This document shows, piece after piece, positions 31,467-33,326 of a DNA stretch of 33,326 nt. Both the position numbers and the translations under genes were made by a program. The stretch comes from an uncultured Blastococcus sp. Lineage in GTDB: Bacteria; Actinomycetota; Actinomycetes; Mycobacteriales; Geodermatophilaceae. Numbering within the stretch: position 1 is the stretch's first letter; each line of letters starts with the position of its first letter. The stretch lies in the NCBI GenBank assembly GCA_902805535.1, contig CADCTN010000178.1, positions 1 to 33,326 of the forward strand, read 5' to 3'. The notes beneath the pieces were generated by a model, which was not told the origin of the DNA, searched no databases, and saw nothing but the letters and a program-made list of their open reading frames with translations.

Positions 31467-31487
31467 TTCTGCAGAATGGGTTATAGT
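31467..31487 (+). promoter_or_regulatory. Copy C of the shared island element with a -10-like box before the lyase gene
   Basis: TTCTGCAGA (31467-31475) is followed by TATAGT (31482-31487), a good -10 starting 15 bases after the first T. The right half of the 15-base palindrome is poor here. An overlapping palindrome, CAGAAT-ACG-ATTCTG (31458-31472), is perfect. The lyase gene starts 75 bases after the -10. Confidence 0.5.
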
Positions 31488-31561
31488 GTGAGCCACGGTG
31501 GGCATGCTCACGATGCCCCTCCCGCCTGGGGCCGTCCAGAAGTGGCACGAAGGGCAGTGCG

Positions 31562-32512
31562 GTGGTGACCTCGACGACTCGGCTGAGATCCCTCCTCGCA
31601 CAGCCGGGCCTGGTGGTGGCCGGTTGCTTCGACGCATTGTCGGCCCGCATGGCGGAGGTGGCGGGATTCGAAGCGGCGTACGTCAGTGGCTTCGCCGTCG
31701 AAGCCAGTCAGCTGGGGAGTCCGGACGTCGGGGTCATCACCCGTACGGAGATGGCGACGCATGCCGGCCGCATCGCATCCGCCGTGGACATCCCACTGAT
31801 CTGCGACGTCGACACGGGCTACGGAGACGTCCTCAACGTGGCACGCACGATCAGGGAGTTCGAGCGTGCCGGCGTAGCGGCTGTTCAGATCGAGGACCAG
31901 CCTGAGCCCAAGAGGTGCCCGCTGGTCGAGGACCGAACGGTCCTGCCACTCGATCAGGCTCTCCGGCGCCTGGGGGCAGCGCTGGAAGCGCGCACCGATC
32001 CGGACTTCTTCATCATCGCCCGTACCGACGCCGACGAGCTCTCCTTCGATGATGCTGTGACGCGCGCACGCGCCTACGTGACGGCTGGGGCCGACGCCGT
32101 GATGTCGCCGCTGTCCGGACTCGTCGACGGAGTGCCGTTCCGCCGCCTGGCCCCCGAGGACCAGATGGAGTGGCACCGCCGGTTCTGCGCCGAGGTCGGC
32201 GGACCCGTCTTCGGGTTGTCCATCCCGGCGACCTGTACCGCGACCGACATGTTCGCCGCGGGGTATCACGCGATGATCCTGCCCACGCTGAGCTTCCGGG
32301 CCGCCGCCATCGCCATGATGGCCTCGCTGCGCGAGGCGCGGGTGGACGGGACGGCCACCGAGTACTTCGCGAGACAGCCGGACGAGGAGCAGGCGGTAGG
32401 CCTCGGCCTCCTCAGAATGCTGGGCCTCGAGGCCGACCTGGAGCTGAGACGCCGGTTCGGATCCGATCCGCGTGTGCACCCGAAAGGAAGTCAGCCATGG
32501 GAAGCACGATGA
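31562..32512 (+). CDS. Isocitrate lyase/PEP mutase-family lyase (2,3-dimethylmalate or methylisocitrate lyase-like)
   Basis: This 316-residue TIM-barrel protein has VVAGCFDALSARMAEVAGFEAAYVSGFAVEAS at the first strands. The metal site is PLICDVDTGYGDVLNVARTIREFERAGVAAVQIEDQ. The mobile active-site loop PEPKRCPLVEDRTVLP and FIIARTDA follow. Family members cleave or form C-C or C-P bonds next to a 2-oxoacid. The Cys in KRCP suggests lyase chemistry, but the Gly-His that normally follows (KxCGH) is replaced by Pro-Leu. The start is GTG 31562 or 31565 after GAAGGG. The stop overlaps the aconitase-like gene by 16 bases. The neighbour points to cleavage of an alkylmalate into pyruvate plus an acid (inference). 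Confidence 0.87.
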   Translation: MVTSTTRLRSLLAQPGLVVAGCFDALSARMAEVAGFEAAYVSGFAVEASQLGSPDVGVITRTEMATHAGRIASAVDIPLICDVDTGYGDVLNVARTIREFERAGVAAVQIEDQPEPKRCPLVEDRTVLPLDQALRRLGAALEARTDPDFFIIARTDADELSFDDAVTRARAYVTAGADAVMSPLSGLVDGVPFRRLAPEDQMEWHRRFCAEVGGPVFGLSIPATCTATDMFAAGYHAMILPTLSFRAAAIAMMASLREARVDGTATEYFARQPDEEQAVGLGLLRMLGLEADLELRRRFGSDPRVHPKGSQPWEAR

Positions 32513-33326
32513 CCGCCAAGATACTGGCGAGGGCCGCCGGCAAGGATGTCGTGGAAGCAGGGGACGTCCTGCTGGCAGACGTGGACGTACTCACGGTGCC
32601 GGACGCGGAGCGGTTCATCGACGTCTTCGTGGACGAGGGTCTGCGCGTGTGGGACCCGAGCCGCATCGTCTTCTGCTTCGACCACTTCTTCGCCGACTGG
32701 ATGCCGTCCGGTGCGGTACGGGAGCATCCCAAGATCCACAGGTTCAGCGAGGACCAGGGCATCCCGCGCGACCAGATCTACGACCTCGACCGCAACGGCC
32801 TGTCCCACCAGGTGCCGGTCGAGGAGGGCTGGATCCTGCCGGGCACGGTGTCGATCGGCGCCGACACCCAGAGCGCGACCATGGGTGCGATGAACTGCTT
32901 CAGCATGCCGGCACTCTCCTCGGGGACCACAGCGGTCGCGCTGACCGGGAAGTGGTGGATCGTCGTTCCCGAGTGCATTCGCATCAACCTGACAGGTGCG
33001 TTGCCGGCCGGCGTGCTGGGCAAGGACGTCGCCTACCGGCTCATCAGGGACATGGGTGGCTTCGTCGACGGACGGGTGCTCGAGTTCGCCGGTCCGGGGG
33101 TGGCCTCCCTGCCCATCGACGTCCGCATGGGGATCGCCAATGGGGCGATCCAGATCGGCGCGCAGACCGTCGTGTTCCCCGGCGACCAGCGACTCCTCGA
33201 CTACCTCCGACCGCGCGCCCGCGCGCCGTTCGTCACGGTCGAGCCCGATGAGGACGCCCCGTACTACCGCACGATCGACTACGACCTGTCCACGTTCGAG
33301 TGCCTGGTCTCCGGGCCTCATGAGAT
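32497..33326 (+). CDS. Aconitase/LeuC-like hydratase large subunit (3' end cut by window)
   Basis: The frame is open from ATG 32497 (AAAGGAAG six bases upstream) to the window end, giving 276 residues; the ORF track omits it because it has no stop. The start AKILARAAGKDVVEAGDVLLADVDVLTV is the LeuC/homoaconitase N-terminus. Then come FCFDHFFADWMPSGA (family DH motif), WILPGTVSIGADTQSATMGAM, and LTGALPAGVLGKDVAYRLIRDMGGFVDGRVLEFAGPGVASLPIDVRMGIANGAIQIGA. The active-site DSH reads DTQ here. The 4Fe-4S cysteines would lie beyond the end. Family members add or remove water from unsaturated di- or tricarboxylates. A small subunit probably follows outside the window. Confidence 0.85.
   Translation, partial: MGSTMTAKILARAAGKDVVEAGDVLLADVDVLTVPDAERFIDVFVDEGLRVWDPSRIVFCFDHFFADWMPSGAVREHPKIHRFSEDQGIPRDQIYDLDRNGLSHQVPVEEGWILPGTVSIGADTQSATMGAMNCFSMPALSSGTTAVALTGKWWIVVPECIRINLTGALPAGVLGKDVAYRLIRDMGGFVDGRVLEFAGPGVASLPIDVRMGIANGAIQIGAQTVVFPGDQRLLDYLRPRARAPFVTVEPDEDAPYYRTIDYDLSTFECLVSGPHE

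Overview
The window is chromosomal DNA of a high-GC actinobacterium. The GTG-rich starts, the mycobacteria-like order of housekeeping genes and a lysine-tailed topoisomerase I without zinc fingers all support this. The combination suggests a Geodermatophilus/Blastococcus-type or related soil actinomycete, but the genus is an inference. Two parts with different character meet near 17.0 kb.

Part 1 (1 to about 17.0 kb, very GC-rich) is a housekeeping block. It starts with the tail of a TadE/TadG-like pseudopilus protein, followed by a MrfA/YprA-type helicase on the minus strand and the divergent hppA (K+-independent H+-pyrophosphatase). Next come a small ESX-like protein coupled to a DUF1023 alpha/beta hydrolase, topA, a convergent trans-aconitate methyltransferase-like gene, an MFS-transporter/thymidylate-kinase fusion, holB and tRNA-Thr(CGT). 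This order resembles the Rv3644c-Rv3654c region of M. tuberculosis as I remember it. After the tRNA lies a small redox module: a MarR regulator, an F420/NADP-type reductase and a divergent Tat-exported VOC-fold lipoprotein. Two near-identical promoters carry the same palindromic operator (GTTGA-N4-TCAAC) in the -35/-10 spacer and a second copy just downstream.

Part 2 (about 17.1 kb to the end, visibly lower in GC) is a dense catabolic island. It holds an MFS exporter, a GlcG/HbpS-like protein with a CocE-type esterase, and a minus-strand operon of ferredoxin reductase, SDR, epoxide hydrolase and mycofactocin-type SDR. Divergent from that operon is a cytochrome P450 with its own 3Fe-4S ferredoxin. 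A second minus-strand operon encodes an amidohydrolase, a DUF59 Fe-S/metal assembly factor, a second epoxide hydrolase and a sugar-phosphate-isomerase-like TIM barrel. A final plus-strand set encodes a 3-hydroxyisobutyrate-dehydrogenase-like enzyme, an isocitrate-lyase/PEP-mutase-family lyase and an aconitase/LeuC-like hydratase cut by the window end.

Working model (inference): an ester is opened by the CocE hydrolase. The P450 with its reductase and ferredoxin oxidises or epoxidises an alkene or terpenoid-like substrate, and the epoxide hydrolases and SDRs convert it to diols and ketones. The dehydrogenase/hydratase/lyase trio finishes a branched dicarboxylate by aldol cleavage to a 2-oxoacid such as pyruvate. 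Five intergenic regions of the island carry a related palindromic element (TTCTGC-N3-GCAGAA), in four cases at a near-constant distance from a -10-like box. This suggests one shared regulator that is not encoded in the window. The substrate is unknown. No rRNA, CRISPR array, transposase or integrase was seen, and no gap longer than about 300 bases lacks a gene.
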